NCBI RefSeq assembly: GCF_000092205.1 | Contig: NC_014216.1 | Span: 62,001-126,000 of the forward strand | Direction: 5' to 3' | Source: Desulfurivibrio alkaliphilus AHT 2 | GTDB lineage: Bacteria > Desulfobacterota > Desulfobulbia > Desulfobulbales > Desulfurivibrionaceae | Length of the DNA stretch: 64,000 nucleotides | Shown: positions 46,343 through 55,127 of the stretch, in pieces | Layout: each line of letters opens with the position of its first letter | How positions within the stretch are numbered: position 1 is the first letter of the stretch | The notes under the pieces: model-generated | The model's input: only the letters and a program-made list of their open reading frames with translations | What the model was told of the DNA's origin: nothing | Database searches by the model: none | Program-made: the position numbers and the translations under genes

Positions 46343-47752
46343 TTATTGTAAGGCCAGGGCCCGGGAGTTGGCCGAAGACTGTAATACCCCCACCTGATCG
46401 ACATAATCGTAAACCGTGGGCTGTTTGCCGGCGGCCGGGCGGAGAATGCGGCCTACCACCTGGAGCAGGCGACCGGTAAACTTGATGGGGGTGGTGAGGA
46501 AGAGCGAGCGCAGGCCCGGGCAGTCAAACCCTTCGCCGATCAGTTGGACGGTGGAAATCAGCACCCGGACCCGGCCTTCCTGGATGGCCGCCACCAGCTC
46601 GCTACGTTGCTCCGCCGGGGTGGCCCCGGTCAGTATTTGGCAGTCAACCCCGCGCTGCTCCAGCAAACGGGCCAGTTCCTGGCAGTGCCGGACCCGGTCG
46701 CTGACCACCAGGATGGTGCCCGTTTCCGTCGCGCCGTTGCCACCGACCGTGGCCCGGGCTTCCCGGGCGATGTCTTCGGCGATCAACTGATTGCGCTTTT
46801 GGTCGGCGGTCAAGGCCTTCATCAGTGCCTGGTAGTTGCCGCGATATAGGTAGCGAAAGGCGGTGGGGCGCTGGATCAGCCGGGCTTTGAGCACCGCCCC
46901 GCTGCGCTGCAAATCGCCGGTGTCAATGCGGTGTACCCGGTCACCCAGGTAGAAGTTGATCAGCGGTGTAAGGCCGTCGCGGCGGTAAGCAGTGGCCGAC
47001 AGGCCCAGCATGTAACGGCAGTCAAAGGCGGTGACCACCTCGGTAAACAGTGATGAGGGCACCCGGTGGCATTCGTCGACGCAGAGTTGCCCGAAAAGCG
47101 GCGGCAACTCCCGGGCCATTCGGCGGGCGGAGTTGACGATGGCCACGGTAACGGGCTCGAGCCGGCGGTGCCCGTCGCCCAGCAGGCCGGCTTCAAGTCC
47201 CAAAAATTCGCCGATCCTCTCGGACCACTGATAGAGCAGCTCTTTGGTGTGAACCAGCACAATGGTGGGCTGTTGACGGGCGGCGATCACCGCGCAGGCC
47301 ACCACCGTTTTGCCGGAACCGGTGCCGGCCTCCAGCACCCCGAAGTCCCGGCCTAAAATGGCCTCCCGGGCCTGGTGCTGGTAAGGGCGCAACTCCCCCT
47401 GGAAAGCGAACTCCTGCGGGGCGATTTCCCGGCGGCGGTCAATGATTTCCGGGGTCTGTCCCATTTCCTGCCGGCACAGCAGCACCGCCTGCCTGGCCCA
47501 GCCGCGGGGAAAGATGAGTGCTTCGCCGCTTTCCTGATAAAAATATAGCTTGGGTGGCAGGTTTTTGCCGACCCAACGGCTGTACTTGCGGGCATCGCGG
47601 TACTTGGGGTTATCCAGGGTCAAGCGCTGCTTGATCAGCGCGCGCAGTCCGGCGTTGCCCCCGCTGAGCCGGGCCTGGTGGTCCACAGTCAGAATCGGTG
47701 GGATTTGCTGAGATGGTGCCGGTGGCTTATTGCTCATCATGCCGCTAACCAT
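46343..47752 (-). CDS. SF2 DEAD/DEAH-box helicase (XPB/UvrB-like ATPase)
   Basis: A 469-residue superfamily 2 helicase. Motif I is GAGTGSGKTV, motif II DECHRVP, motif III GLSATAYRRDG, and the C-terminal lobe carries QLIGEGFDCPGLRSLFL and the arginine motif QVVGRILRP. The N-terminal 110 residues contain a small DNA-binding-like domain. This architecture matches stand-alone helicases related to type III restriction and XPB proteins; no nuclease or methylase is adjacent, so its role is likely repair or unknown. The start could be a few codons downstream (MMSNKPPAP). Confidence 0.87.
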   Translation of the reverse strand: MVSGMMSNKPPAPSQQIPPILTVDHQARLSGGNAGLRALIKQRLTLDNPKYRDARKYSRWVGKNLPPKLYFYQESGEALIFPRGWARQAVLLCRQEMGQTPEIIDRRREIAPQEFAFQGELRPYQHQAREAILGRDFGVLEAGTGSGKTVVACAVIAARQQPTIVLVHTKELLYQWSERIGEFLGLEAGLLGDGHRRLEPVTVAIVNSARRMARELPPLFGQLCVDECHRVPSSLFTEVVTAFDCRYMLGLSATAYRRDGLTPLINFYLGDRVHRIDTGDLQRSGAVLKARLIQRPTAFRYLYRGNYQALMKALTADQKRNQLIAEDIAREARATVGGNGATETGTILVVSDRVRHCQELARLLEQRGVDCQILTGATPAEQRSELVAAIQEGRVRVLISTVQLIGEGFDCPGLRSLFLTTPIKFTGRLLQVVGRILRPAAGKQPTVYDYVDQVGVLQSSANSRALALQ

Positions 47753-47891
47753 GCAGCAATATTTGTTTTATTTCAAGAGATTAGTGCGGCCGCTGCTACT
47801 GGTTGCCAAAAAGGGGTGATTAGGGTTAGAATGCCCGTTTTGTGTTTTGAGGGAAAAGTTATCATAAAGTATTTGCCAAGGGAATAGAGAT

Positions 47892-49580
47892 ATGAGCAAC
47901 CATGAACCGGACAAGATCATCTACTCGATGATCAAGGTAAGCAAGTTTTACGACAAACAGCCAATTCTCAAGGATATCAGCCTCTCTTATTTTTATGGGG
48001 CCAAAATCGGGGTCATCGGCATGAACGGCTCCGGTAAATCCTCGCTGCTGCGCATTCTGGCCGGCGAGGATAAGGAGTTCAACGGTGAGACCCATATCTC
48101 GCCGGGGTATACGGTGGGTTATCTGGCGCAGGAGCCGCAACTGGACGGCAATCTAACCGTGCGCCAGGTGGTGGAGCAGGGGGTTCAGGAAACGGTGGAC
48201 CTGGTCAACGAGTTCAACGAGATCAATATGAAGTTCGCCGAACCCATGGATGACGACGCCATGGACAAACTGATCGCCCGCCAGGCCGCGGTACAGGAGA
48301 AGCTCGATGCCCTCAATGCCTGGGATCTTGACTCTCGCCTGGAGATGGCCATGGACGCCCTGCGCTGCCCGCCCGGCGATACCACCATCAACGTGCTTTC
48401 CGGCGGGGAAAAACGCCGGGTTGCATTGTGCCGCCTGCTCTTGCAGCAGCCGGACATCCTGCTGCTGGACGAGCCCACCAACCATCTCGATGCCGAAACG
48501 GTGGCCTGGCTGGAGCATCACCTGCAGCGTTACGCCGGTACCATCATCGCGGTGACCCATGACCGCTATTTTCTGGACAATGTCGCCGGCTGGATTTTGG
48601 AGCTGGACCGGGGCCATGGTATTCCCTGGAAGGGCAACTACTCCTCCTGGCTGGAGCAGAAGCAAAAACGCCTGGCCCAGGAGGAAAAACAGGAAAGCGA
48701 CCGCCGGAAGACCCTGGCCCGCGAGTTGGAGTGGATCAGGATGACCCCCAAAGGTCGCCACGCCAAGGCCAAGGCCCGGATCAACGCCTACGAACAACTG
48801 CTGGGCCAGGAGGGGGAAAAACGGGGCCGGGAGTTGGAAATCTACATCCCCCCCGGCCCCCGCCTGGGGAAAACGGTAATCGAGGCCGAGGGGCTGAGCA
48901 AATCATTCGGCGAGCGACTGCTTTTTGACAACCTCTCCTTTTCCCTGCCCCCCGGCGGCATTGTCGGGGTGATCGGCCCCAACGGGGCCGGCAAGACCAC
49001 CCTTTTCAAGCTGATCAACGGCCAGGAGACCCCCGATGCCGGCACCATCAAGGTGGGGGAGTCGGTGCAGCTGGCCAGTGTCGACCAGCACCGCGATGCC
49101 CTGAACCCCGAGGATACCATCTGGCAGGCCATTTCCGAGGGCCAGGAGACCATCACCCTGGGCAACCGCGAGGTCAACTCCCGGGCTTACGTGGCCAGGT
49201 TCAATTTCTCCGGCAGTGAGCAGCAACGCAAGGTGGGGATGATGTCCGGCGGCCAGCGCAACCGGGTCCACCTGGCCCGGATGCTTAAAAGTGGGGCCAA
49301 CGTCATCCTGCTGGACGAGCCCACCAACGATCTCGACGTCAACACCCTGCGGGCCCTCGAAGAGGCCCTGGAGAACTTTGCCGGTTGCGCGGTGGTGATC
49401 AGCCATGACCGCTGGTTTCTTGATCGGATCGCTACCCACATGCTGGCCTTCGAAGGTGATTCCCAGGTGGTCTGGTTCGATGGCAATTACTCGGAGTATG
49501 AAGAAGATCGCCGGCGGCGCTTGGGGGCCGATGCCGACCAGCCCCATCGCATCAAGTATCGCCATTTAACCCGGGCCTGA
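47892..49580 (+). CDS. ettA: energy-dependent translational throttle protein EttA
   Basis: A 562-residue ABC-F protein. Two ATPase domains have Walker A GMNGSGKSS near residue 43 and GPNGAGKTT near 363. The ABC signatures are LSGGEKRRVALC and MSGGQRNRVHLA. The inserted arm (MDDDAMDKLIARQAAVQEKLDALNAWDLDSRLEMAMDALR) and the interdomain P-site tRNA-interaction linker are typical of EttA. There are no membrane segments. It gates the first peptide bond on the ribosome according to the ATP/ADP ratio. The kinase gene follows after four bases. Confidence 0.96.
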   Translation: MSNHEPDKIIYSMIKVSKFYDKQPILKDISLSYFYGAKIGVIGMNGSGKSSLLRILAGEDKEFNGETHISPGYTVGYLAQEPQLDGNLTVRQVVEQGVQETVDLVNEFNEINMKFAEPMDDDAMDKLIARQAAVQEKLDALNAWDLDSRLEMAMDALRCPPGDTTINVLSGGEKRRVALCRLLLQQPDILLLDEPTNHLDAETVAWLEHHLQRYAGTIIAVTHDRYFLDNVAGWILELDRGHGIPWKGNYSSWLEQKQKRLAQEEKQESDRRKTLARELEWIRMTPKGRHAKAKARINAYEQLLGQEGEKRGRELEIYIPPGPRLGKTVIEAEGLSKSFGERLLFDNLSFSLPPGGIVGVIGPNGAGKTTLFKLINGQETPDAGTIKVGESVQLASVDQHRDALNPEDTIWQAISEGQETITLGNREVNSRAYVARFNFSGSEQQRKVGMMSGGQRNRVHLARMLKSGANVILLDEPTNDLDVNTLRALEEALENFAGCAVVISHDRWFLDRIATHMLAFEGDSQVVWFDGNYSEYEEDRRRRLGADADQPHRIKYRHLTRA

Positions 49581-49584
49581 ACGG

Positions 49585-51570
49585 ATGGCCCTGGCCGAAA
49601 AGTTTAAAATGGCCTGGCGCGCCCTGCTGGGCCGTAGTCCCGTTGCCTTCGATGCCGAAGAGCGGTTGCGGGACAGTGAAGGGCGCCTCTCTGCGATTTT
49701 GCAGAGCATCGGAGCCGGGGTTATCGCCACCGACCAGCAGGGGCGGGTGGCCTTTCTCAACCCGGTGGCCGAAAGGTTGACCGGCTGGGATCTGGTGGAC
49801 GCCCTGAACCGGCCGGTGATGGAGGTGCTGAATCTGGTCGACGAGGCCAGCGGGCGGCCGCTTACAGCTCCCCTGCAGCGGGTGCAGGAAGATGGTGAGA
49901 TCATCGACTGCAGCGGTGAGCTGGTGCTGCGTTCCCGCCAGGGAAAGAACTACCCGGTCTCCTGCACGGTGGCGCCCATTGCCAGTTTCTCCGGGATCAT
50001 CGGCTGTGTCTTTGTCTTTCGCGATACCATTCGCGAAAGGGAGATTCAGCGCAACCTGCTTAGTGCCAAGGAGGAAGCCGAGCGGGCCTCCCAGGCCAAG
50101 AGTGAATTTCTGGCCAGCATGAGCCACGAAATTCGGACTCCCCTGACCACTATTCTGGGCATGGCCGATCTGCTGGACAAAACCCCGCTGGGCGCCGAGC
50201 AGCGACAGTATGTGTGGGCCTCCCGGGCCGCCGGTGAAAACCTGCTGGATCTGATCAACGGTATTCTCGATCTCTCTAAAATCGAGGCCGGCAAGCTGGA
50301 AATTGAGGTGATGGAGTTCGATCTCGATCACCTGCTGCGTCAGACCTGCGAAATTATGGCCCTGCGGGCGCATCAGAAAGGGCTGGAATTTACCTGCCGC
50401 CTCTCCTGGCAAGGTTCCTGCCTGGTGCTTGGCGATGCCACTCGGATAAGGCAGATCCTGGTCAACCTGATTGGTAACGCCATCAAGTTCACCGAGCGGG
50501 GCAAAGTGACGGTGGAGGCGGTGCGTTGGCCGGCCGAGGAGTCGGCGGAGAATACCTGGTTCGGTTTTGTGGTTAGTGATACCGGGATCGGTATCCCGCC
50601 GGACAAGCAGGAGATGGTGTTTGAAGATTTTGCCCAGGTGGACTCTTCCACCAGCCGCCGCTATGGCGGAACCGGTCTGGGGCTGGCCATTTCCCGCAAG
50701 CTGGTGCAGATGATGGGCGGCACTATCCGGCTGGCCAGCCGGGAAGGGGAGGGCAGCCGTTTCACGGTGGAAATACCCCTGCCCTGGCGTGGCGCAATTC
50801 TTGGTGCGTCAGGCAAAACCAGCCAGGAAGGAGCCCTGCCGGCCGCCGGTCTGCCGACGGCCGGCGCGGCTACGCGGCGGCTGCTGCTGGCCGAGGATGC
50901 CCCGGAGAATCGCCTGCTGTTCAAGGCTTACCTTAAAGGTACTCCCTACCTGCTGGACCTCGCCGTTAATGGCGAGGAGGCGGTGGTAAAATTTAAGCAA
51001 GGCCACTATGACCTGGTCCTGTTGGATATCCAGATGCCCGGCATGGACGGCTACGCCGCCGCTCGGGCCATGCGGGCCTGGGAGGCCGAACAGGGGCGGG
51101 AAGCTATTCCCATTGTGGCTTTAACGGCTCACGCCTTCCGGGATGATATCCGCAAAAGCCGGGAGGCCGGTTGTGACGGTCATATGGTCAAACCCATCAA
51201 GATGGATGATTTTCTCAGAACGATCCGCACCTACATCGGTGCTGCCGAAACGGCCACCGGGGACCAGCCCGAGATTGGCCAGCTTGATGATTTGCTGGCC
51301 GACTTGGTGCCGGGCTATCTGGCCCGGGTGAGAAATGACCTGACCCAGATGCGCAAGGCCCTGTCCCGCCGGGACTACTCTAAAGTGTGCCATCTGGCCC
51401 ACACCATCAAGGGCACCGGGGGCGGTTACGGTTTCAACCGCCTCAGTGAACTGGGGGCGGCGATGGAAGAGGCGGCCGGTGGGGAAGATGGCGAAAAAAT
51501 AAACTTTTATCTAGAGGAATTAAACCTTTACCTTGACAAGGTGGAGGTGCTTCATGGTATAAAGGAATAA
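49585..51570 (+). CDS. soluble hybrid histidine kinase PAS-HisKA-HATPase-REC-Hpt
   Basis: 661 residues, no membrane segments. A PAS domain (about 25-150) is followed by a HisKA domain with His 181 in SMSHEIRTPLTT. The HATPase has DTGIGIPPDK and GGTGLGLAIS, a receiver follows with Asp 481 in LVLLDIQMPGMDG, and an Hpt domain has His 606 in HLAHTIKGTG. It is therefore a complete internal phosphorelay. The REC-GGDEF gene directly downstream is the natural output. The soluble PAS suggests an internal signal such as redox or a ligand; no cofactor residue can be named. Confidence 0.94.
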   Translation: MALAEKFKMAWRALLGRSPVAFDAEERLRDSEGRLSAILQSIGAGVIATDQQGRVAFLNPVAERLTGWDLVDALNRPVMEVLNLVDEASGRPLTAPLQRVQEDGEIIDCSGELVLRSRQGKNYPVSCTVAPIASFSGIIGCVFVFRDTIREREIQRNLLSAKEEAERASQAKSEFLASMSHEIRTPLTTILGMADLLDKTPLGAEQRQYVWASRAAGENLLDLINGILDLSKIEAGKLEIEVMEFDLDHLLRQTCEIMALRAHQKGLEFTCRLSWQGSCLVLGDATRIRQILVNLIGNAIKFTERGKVTVEAVRWPAEESAENTWFGFVVSDTGIGIPPDKQEMVFEDFAQVDSSTSRRYGGTGLGLAISRKLVQMMGGTIRLASREGEGSRFTVEIPLPWRGAILGASGKTSQEGALPAAGLPTAGAATRRLLLAEDAPENRLLFKAYLKGTPYLLDLAVNGEEAVVKFKQGHYDLVLLDIQMPGMDGYAAARAMRAWEAEQGREAIPIVALTAHAFRDDIRKSREAGCDGHMVKPIKMDDFLRTIRTYIGAAETATGDQPEIGQLDDLLADLVPGYLARVRNDLTQMRKALSRRDYSKVCHLAHTIKGTGGGYGFNRLSELGAAMEEAAGGEDGEKINFYLEELNLYLDKVEVLHGIKE

Positions 51571-51626
51571 TTCTTAATAGTATCAGTTTAAATTGATAAA
51601 TGTTGGGCTGCGGATCAGGTATTGGC

Positions 51627-52640
51627 ATGGGCACCAATTCTATCTTAATTGTTGATGATGCACTGGAGAGTCGCCTGATTCTGCGCCGGATGCTGGGTGC
51701 CAACGGCTATGACAAGATCCATGAAGCCGACGGGGCTGCGGCCACATTTACCTTTTTTGGCCTGGATGCCGAAGGGGTGGGAGTTCCCCGGGACAACCTG
51801 GATCTTGATCTTATTCTGCTGGATATCGTCATGCCCGACATTGACGGGATCGAGCTTTGTCGCCGTTTAAAGTCCCACGAGCAGTTGCGGGATATCCCGG
51901 TGATCATGGTGACGGCGGACAATACCGACGACAGCCTGCGCACCGTTTTCGATCTGGGGGTGGCGGATTATATCCAGAAACCGGTCAAGCAGGTGGAGTT
52001 GTGCGCCCGGGTGAAAGCGGCCCTGCGGCTCAAGCGGGAGATGGATCGCCGCCGGGATTTGACCAATGCCCTGGAAGAGGCCAATCGCCGCCTGCAGCGG
52101 ATGGCCCTGGTGGACGGCCTGACCGGTATTGCCAATCGTCGCAACTTCGATGACTTCCTGGATCGGGAATGGCGCCGCTGCCAGCGGGATGGTCAGCCCA
52201 TTGCCATTTGTCTTTTTGATATCGACTATTTCAAATTGTACAATGATTCATTCGGTCATCTGCAGGGTGACGAAGTCCTCAAGCAGGTGGCCACCGCCCT
52301 GCAGCAGGTGGCCAGCCGGCCGGGCGATCTGGTGGCCCGTTTCGGCGGCGAGGAGTTTGTCTTTGTGCTTTCCGGCTCCGACCAGGAAGGCGCGCAACTG
52401 GTGGTGCAGCGGGCCATCGAGAAGATTCGGGAGCTGGCCGTTCTCCACCCCCAGTCGCCGGTTAACGAGCACCTCACCGTTTCCTGCGGGATTTCCGCGG
52501 TTCGGCCCCATCCCGGCCTCTATCCCAATCTGCTGCTGGACTGCGCCGATAAGGCCCTGTACGAAGCCAAGCAGATTCGCAACAACCAGGTGGTAACCCT
52601 GCTGCCCCCGGGACCGGAGGATCAGGCTCCCCGCAAGTGA
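51627..52640 (+). CDS. response regulator with diguanylate cyclase output (REC-GGDEF)
   Basis: A 337-residue PleD/WspR-like regulator. The receiver domain (1-140) has phosphoacceptor Asp 66 in LILLDIVMPD. A coiled-coil linker (about 145-170) leads to the GGDEF domain (172-330) with active-site GGEEF at 240-244 and the inhibitory I-site RPGD just before it. It should synthesise cyclic-di-GMP when phosphorylated, probably by the upstream hybrid kinase. The ATG at 51627 was chosen because the receiver starts at TNSILIVDD; the frame extends to 51600. Confidence 0.93.
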   Translation: MGTNSILIVDDALESRLILRRMLGANGYDKIHEADGAAATFTFFGLDAEGVGVPRDNLDLDLILLDIVMPDIDGIELCRRLKSHEQLRDIPVIMVTADNTDDSLRTVFDLGVADYIQKPVKQVELCARVKAALRLKREMDRRRDLTNALEEANRRLQRMALVDGLTGIANRRNFDDFLDREWRRCQRDGQPIAICLFDIDYFKLYNDSFGHLQGDEVLKQVATALQQVASRPGDLVARFGGEEFVFVLSGSDQEGAQLVVQRAIEKIRELAVLHPQSPVNEHLTVSCGISAVRPHPGLYPNLLLDCADKALYEAKQIRNNQVVTLLPPGPEDQAPRK

Positions 52641-52759
52641 ATTGATGCAAAGTTCGGCCAATGGGTTATATTGCCGGTCATGAAGATCACCTTGTCGGCC
52701 CTTGCCATCGCCCCCGTCCCCGTTTCTGCTCCCGGTGCCTTGCCGGTTGTTGCTTGACC

Positions 52760-53572
52760 ATGTCGCCGATCATCGATTTTCATACCCACGCCTTTCCCGA
52801 CCAGGTGGCGGTACGGGCCATCCCGGCCCTGGAGGCGGAGGTGGCAGGGGAGGTGAAGGCCTGTCATGACGGTCGGCTCTCATCCCTGCTGGCCAAGATG
52901 GACGAGGCCGGGATCGCGCAAAGCGTACTCTGCTCCATTGCCACCCGCCCGGCCCAGTTCGTCCCCATCCTGGAATGGTCGCAAAGTATCGCCTCGGAGC
53001 GGATCATCCCCTTTCCCTCCGTCCATCCCGCCGATCCCGAGGCGGTGAACCGGATTTCCCAAATCCGGGCGGCGGGTTTTGCCGGGATCAAGATGCACCC
53101 CTACTACCAGCAGTTCACCCTTGATGAAGAGCGGATGTGGCCTATTTATGAACGGATCGCCGCCGAGGGGTTGATCCTGGTGATGCATACCGGCTTTGAT
53201 ATCGCCTTTCCCCGCGACCCCATCGCCAGCCCGGCGCGGATTATCCGGGTGGTGGAACGCTGCCCGGAGTTGAAATTCATCGCCACCCACCTGGGGGCCT
53301 GGGAACAGTGGGAGGAGGTGGAGGCAAGCCTGGCCGGCCGGCCCATCTACATGGATCTCTCCTACGTGCTGCACCTCTTGCCCGCCGCCGACGCTCGCCG
53401 CATCATCCTGGCCCACCCCGCCGACTACCTCCTGTTTGGCACCGACTCCCCCTGGGCCGATCAGAAAAAGGTCATTAAAGAGCTCAAGAACTTGGGCCTG
53501 CCGGCGGCGCTGGAAGAAAAAATTTTCTGGCAAAACGCCGCCCGCCTGCTCCCCGCCACGCTGCTCAAGTAG
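52760..53572 (+). CDS. amidohydrolase (TatD/Amidohydro_2-like)
   Basis: A 270-residue TIM-barrel metal-dependent hydrolase. IDFHTHAFPD gives the HxH motif. KMHPYYQQF, MHTGFDIAF and ATHLGAWEQW supply barrel His residues, and FGTDSPWADQ the catalytic Asp. It belongs to the Amidohydro_2 (PF04909) group, whose members act as hydrolases or decarboxylases; substrate is unknown. The start MSPIIDFHTH at 52760 is set by the family motif. It overlaps the convergent YggU gene by 8 bp. Confidence 0.88.
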   Translation: MSPIIDFHTHAFPDQVAVRAIPALEAEVAGEVKACHDGRLSSLLAKMDEAGIAQSVLCSIATRPAQFVPILEWSQSIASERIIPFPSVHPADPEAVNRISQIRAAGFAGIKMHPYYQQFTLDEERMWPIYERIAAEGLILVMHTGFDIAFPRDPIASPARIIRVVERCPELKFIATHLGAWEQWEEVEASLAGRPIYMDLSYVLHLLPAADARRIILAHPADYLLFGTDSPWADQKKVIKELKNLGLPAALEEKIFWQNAARLLPATLLK

Positions 53573-53795
53573 TCTCCACCCTAACCAACTTGGTGCGCCC
53601 CGACGAGCCGGCCTTGATCTCGACGTCCGCCTTGCGGCAACGGAAATGGTCGGCCACCAGGGCGATAAGCTCCCGGTTGGCCCGGCCCTCCACCGGGGGC
53701 GACTTCAACCTGGCCAGCCAGCTGCCGTCGGCCTCTTGAGTCAGCGATGAGCTTTGCGACCTGGGTTTCACTTTAATTTGAAGAATCATGGTCAT
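53565..53795 (-). CDS. YggU/DUF167-family protein
   Basis: A 76-residue small alpha/beta protein with the DUF167 pattern: QIKVKPRSQSSSLTQEADGSWLARLKSPPVEGRANRELIALVADHFRC then VEIKAGSSGRTKLVRV. Function is unknown. It starts at the ATG at 53795 or 53789; the longer frame to 53879 runs into a fold-back repeat, which begins 21 bp upstream of the start. Confidence 0.85.
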   Translation of the reverse strand: MTMILQIKVKPRSQSSSLTQEADGSWLARLKSPPVEGRANRELIALVADHFRCRKADVEIKAGSSGRTKLVRVETT

Positions 53796-53815
53796 TAACT
53801 TTACCCGGCAGCCTG

Positions 53816-53922
53816 GTAATTGTGCAGCAGTGCCGCAGATTCGGGCAAGCAGCCGGGCGCCGCGTACCCCGGTACGCAAGCCCGTCTGCTTGCCCGAAGA
53901 TGTGGTGCTGCTGCACGATTAC
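53816..53922 (+). repeat. fold-back element, core-only copy (107 bp)
   Basis: Arms GTAATTGTGCAGCAG and CTGCTGCACGATTAC pair with one T.G. The middle stem TTCGGGCAAGCAG/CTGCTTGCCCGAA is perfect, and the tip is GCGTACC/GGTACGC. The final TTAC supplies the TAA stop of the MFS gene (53919-53921). No target duplication is visible. Confidence 0.92.
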
Positions 53923-55121
53923 ACCGGTTTCAGGCGCAGGGCCAGCAGTAGCCCCAGGATGGTGCAGAGCCCGGCCATCAGGAAGCTGCCGCCGAAGCTG
54001 CCGGTTTTTTCCGCCATGATCCCGGCCATGGCCGGGCCGGCGATCTGGCCGATGGCAAAGATGAAGGTGACCAGGCCGAAGATGCGGGCCGCTTGCTGCG
54101 GCCCGGCGTAATCGCCCACCATGGCGGCGATGATGGAGGGAATGGACCAGGCCACCAGGCCGAATAGACAGACTGAAAGCAATAGCAGGGCCGGCGGCGG
54201 GCCGGCGGCCACCAGCAGGTAAGCGGTGGTCTGGATGGCAAAGACCAGGGCCAGGGTCTTTTTGCGGCCGATGCGGTCGGACATGGTGCCGAACACCGGC
54301 CCGGAAAGCAGGCTCAGCACCCCCACCACGGCCCAGAAATAACCGGCGGTGGTGGGGGCGAAACCGTGCTCGTTAATCAGGGTGGTGACGATGAAGGTGG
54401 TGTAAATTACGTAAGTATAGCCAAACAGGAAGTAGATGGCGCCCAGGTGGGCGATGATTTTAGGGGTGATCCGGTTGCTCTCGTCGCCTGGCCTGGGCAG
54501 GCCGTCGGCCCCGGTCTGTTCGCCGTAGGGGCGCAACCCTTTCTCCTGCGGGGAATTACGCATGATCGCCAGGCAAAGCAGGGCGATGGCCAGAACGAGC
54601 AACCCCAGCACCTGCCAGCTCAGCCGCCAGCCCAACTCAGGGCCCGCCAGCCGGTTGATCTGGGGGATCAGCCAGCCGGAAAGTAAAATGGCAAAGCCGC
54701 TGCCGATCACCACGAAGCCGGTGGCCCGGCCACGCTGGCGGCGGTGGAACCAGTGCGAGATCAGCCCCATGACCGGCACGTTGGCCGCCCCGCTGCCCAT
54801 GCCGCAGAGCATGTAAAGCAGCAGAATGATGGCCAGCGAGTTGCTGAAGCCGATCAGGATCATGGTCAGCCCGATCAGGGTCAGGGCCAGGGTGATCAGC
54901 AGGCGATAGCCCAGCCGGTCGGCCAGGGCACCGCAGAAGAGCACGGCGGCCAGGTAGCCCACGAAGTTCATGGTGCCCACCAGCCCCATCTGGCTGTAGC
55001 TCAAGTCCAGGCCCTGGCCCATGCCGGGCAGGATCATCCCCAGGGCAAAGCGGGCCAGGCCCAGGCAGGCAAACACGCAAAAGGTGCCCGCCAGGACGAT
55101 ATACCAGCCATAATGGATCAA
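53919..55121 (-). CDS. major facilitator superfamily transporter
   Basis: A 400-residue, twelve-helix MFS protein. The loop 2-3 motif ADRLGYRL and the loop 8-9 motif MSDRIGRKK are recognisable, and the N-terminus resembles oxalate/formate- and YbfB-type transporters (YGWYIVLAGTFCVFACLGLARFALGMILP). Substrate is unknown. Its stop is provided by the adjacent repeat. The aminotransferase gene ends 6 bp before its start, suggesting co-transcription and perhaps an amino-acid or organic-acid substrate. Confidence 0.88.
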   Translation of the reverse strand: MIHYGWYIVLAGTFCVFACLGLARFALGMILPGMGQGLDLSYSQMGLVGTMNFVGYLAAVLFCGALADRLGYRLLITLALTLIGLTMILIGFSNSLAIILLLYMLCGMGSGAANVPVMGLISHWFHRRQRGRATGFVVIGSGFAILLSGWLIPQINRLAGPELGWRLSWQVLGLLVLAIALLCLAIMRNSPQEKGLRPYGEQTGADGLPRPGDESNRITPKIIAHLGAIYFLFGYTYVIYTTFIVTTLINEHGFAPTTAGYFWAVVGVLSLLSGPVFGTMSDRIGRKKTLALVFAIQTTAYLLVAAGPPPALLLLSVCLFGLVAWSIPSIIAAMVGDYAGPQQAARIFGLVTFIFAIGQIAGPAMAGIMAEKTGSFGGSFLMAGLCTILGLLLALRLKPV

Positions 55122-55127
55122 TTACTT

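Noticed and set aside
46343-47752. Helicase as part of a restriction-modification or defence island
   Set aside because: Neighbours are bactofilin and ettA, with no methylase, nuclease or other defence gene nearby.
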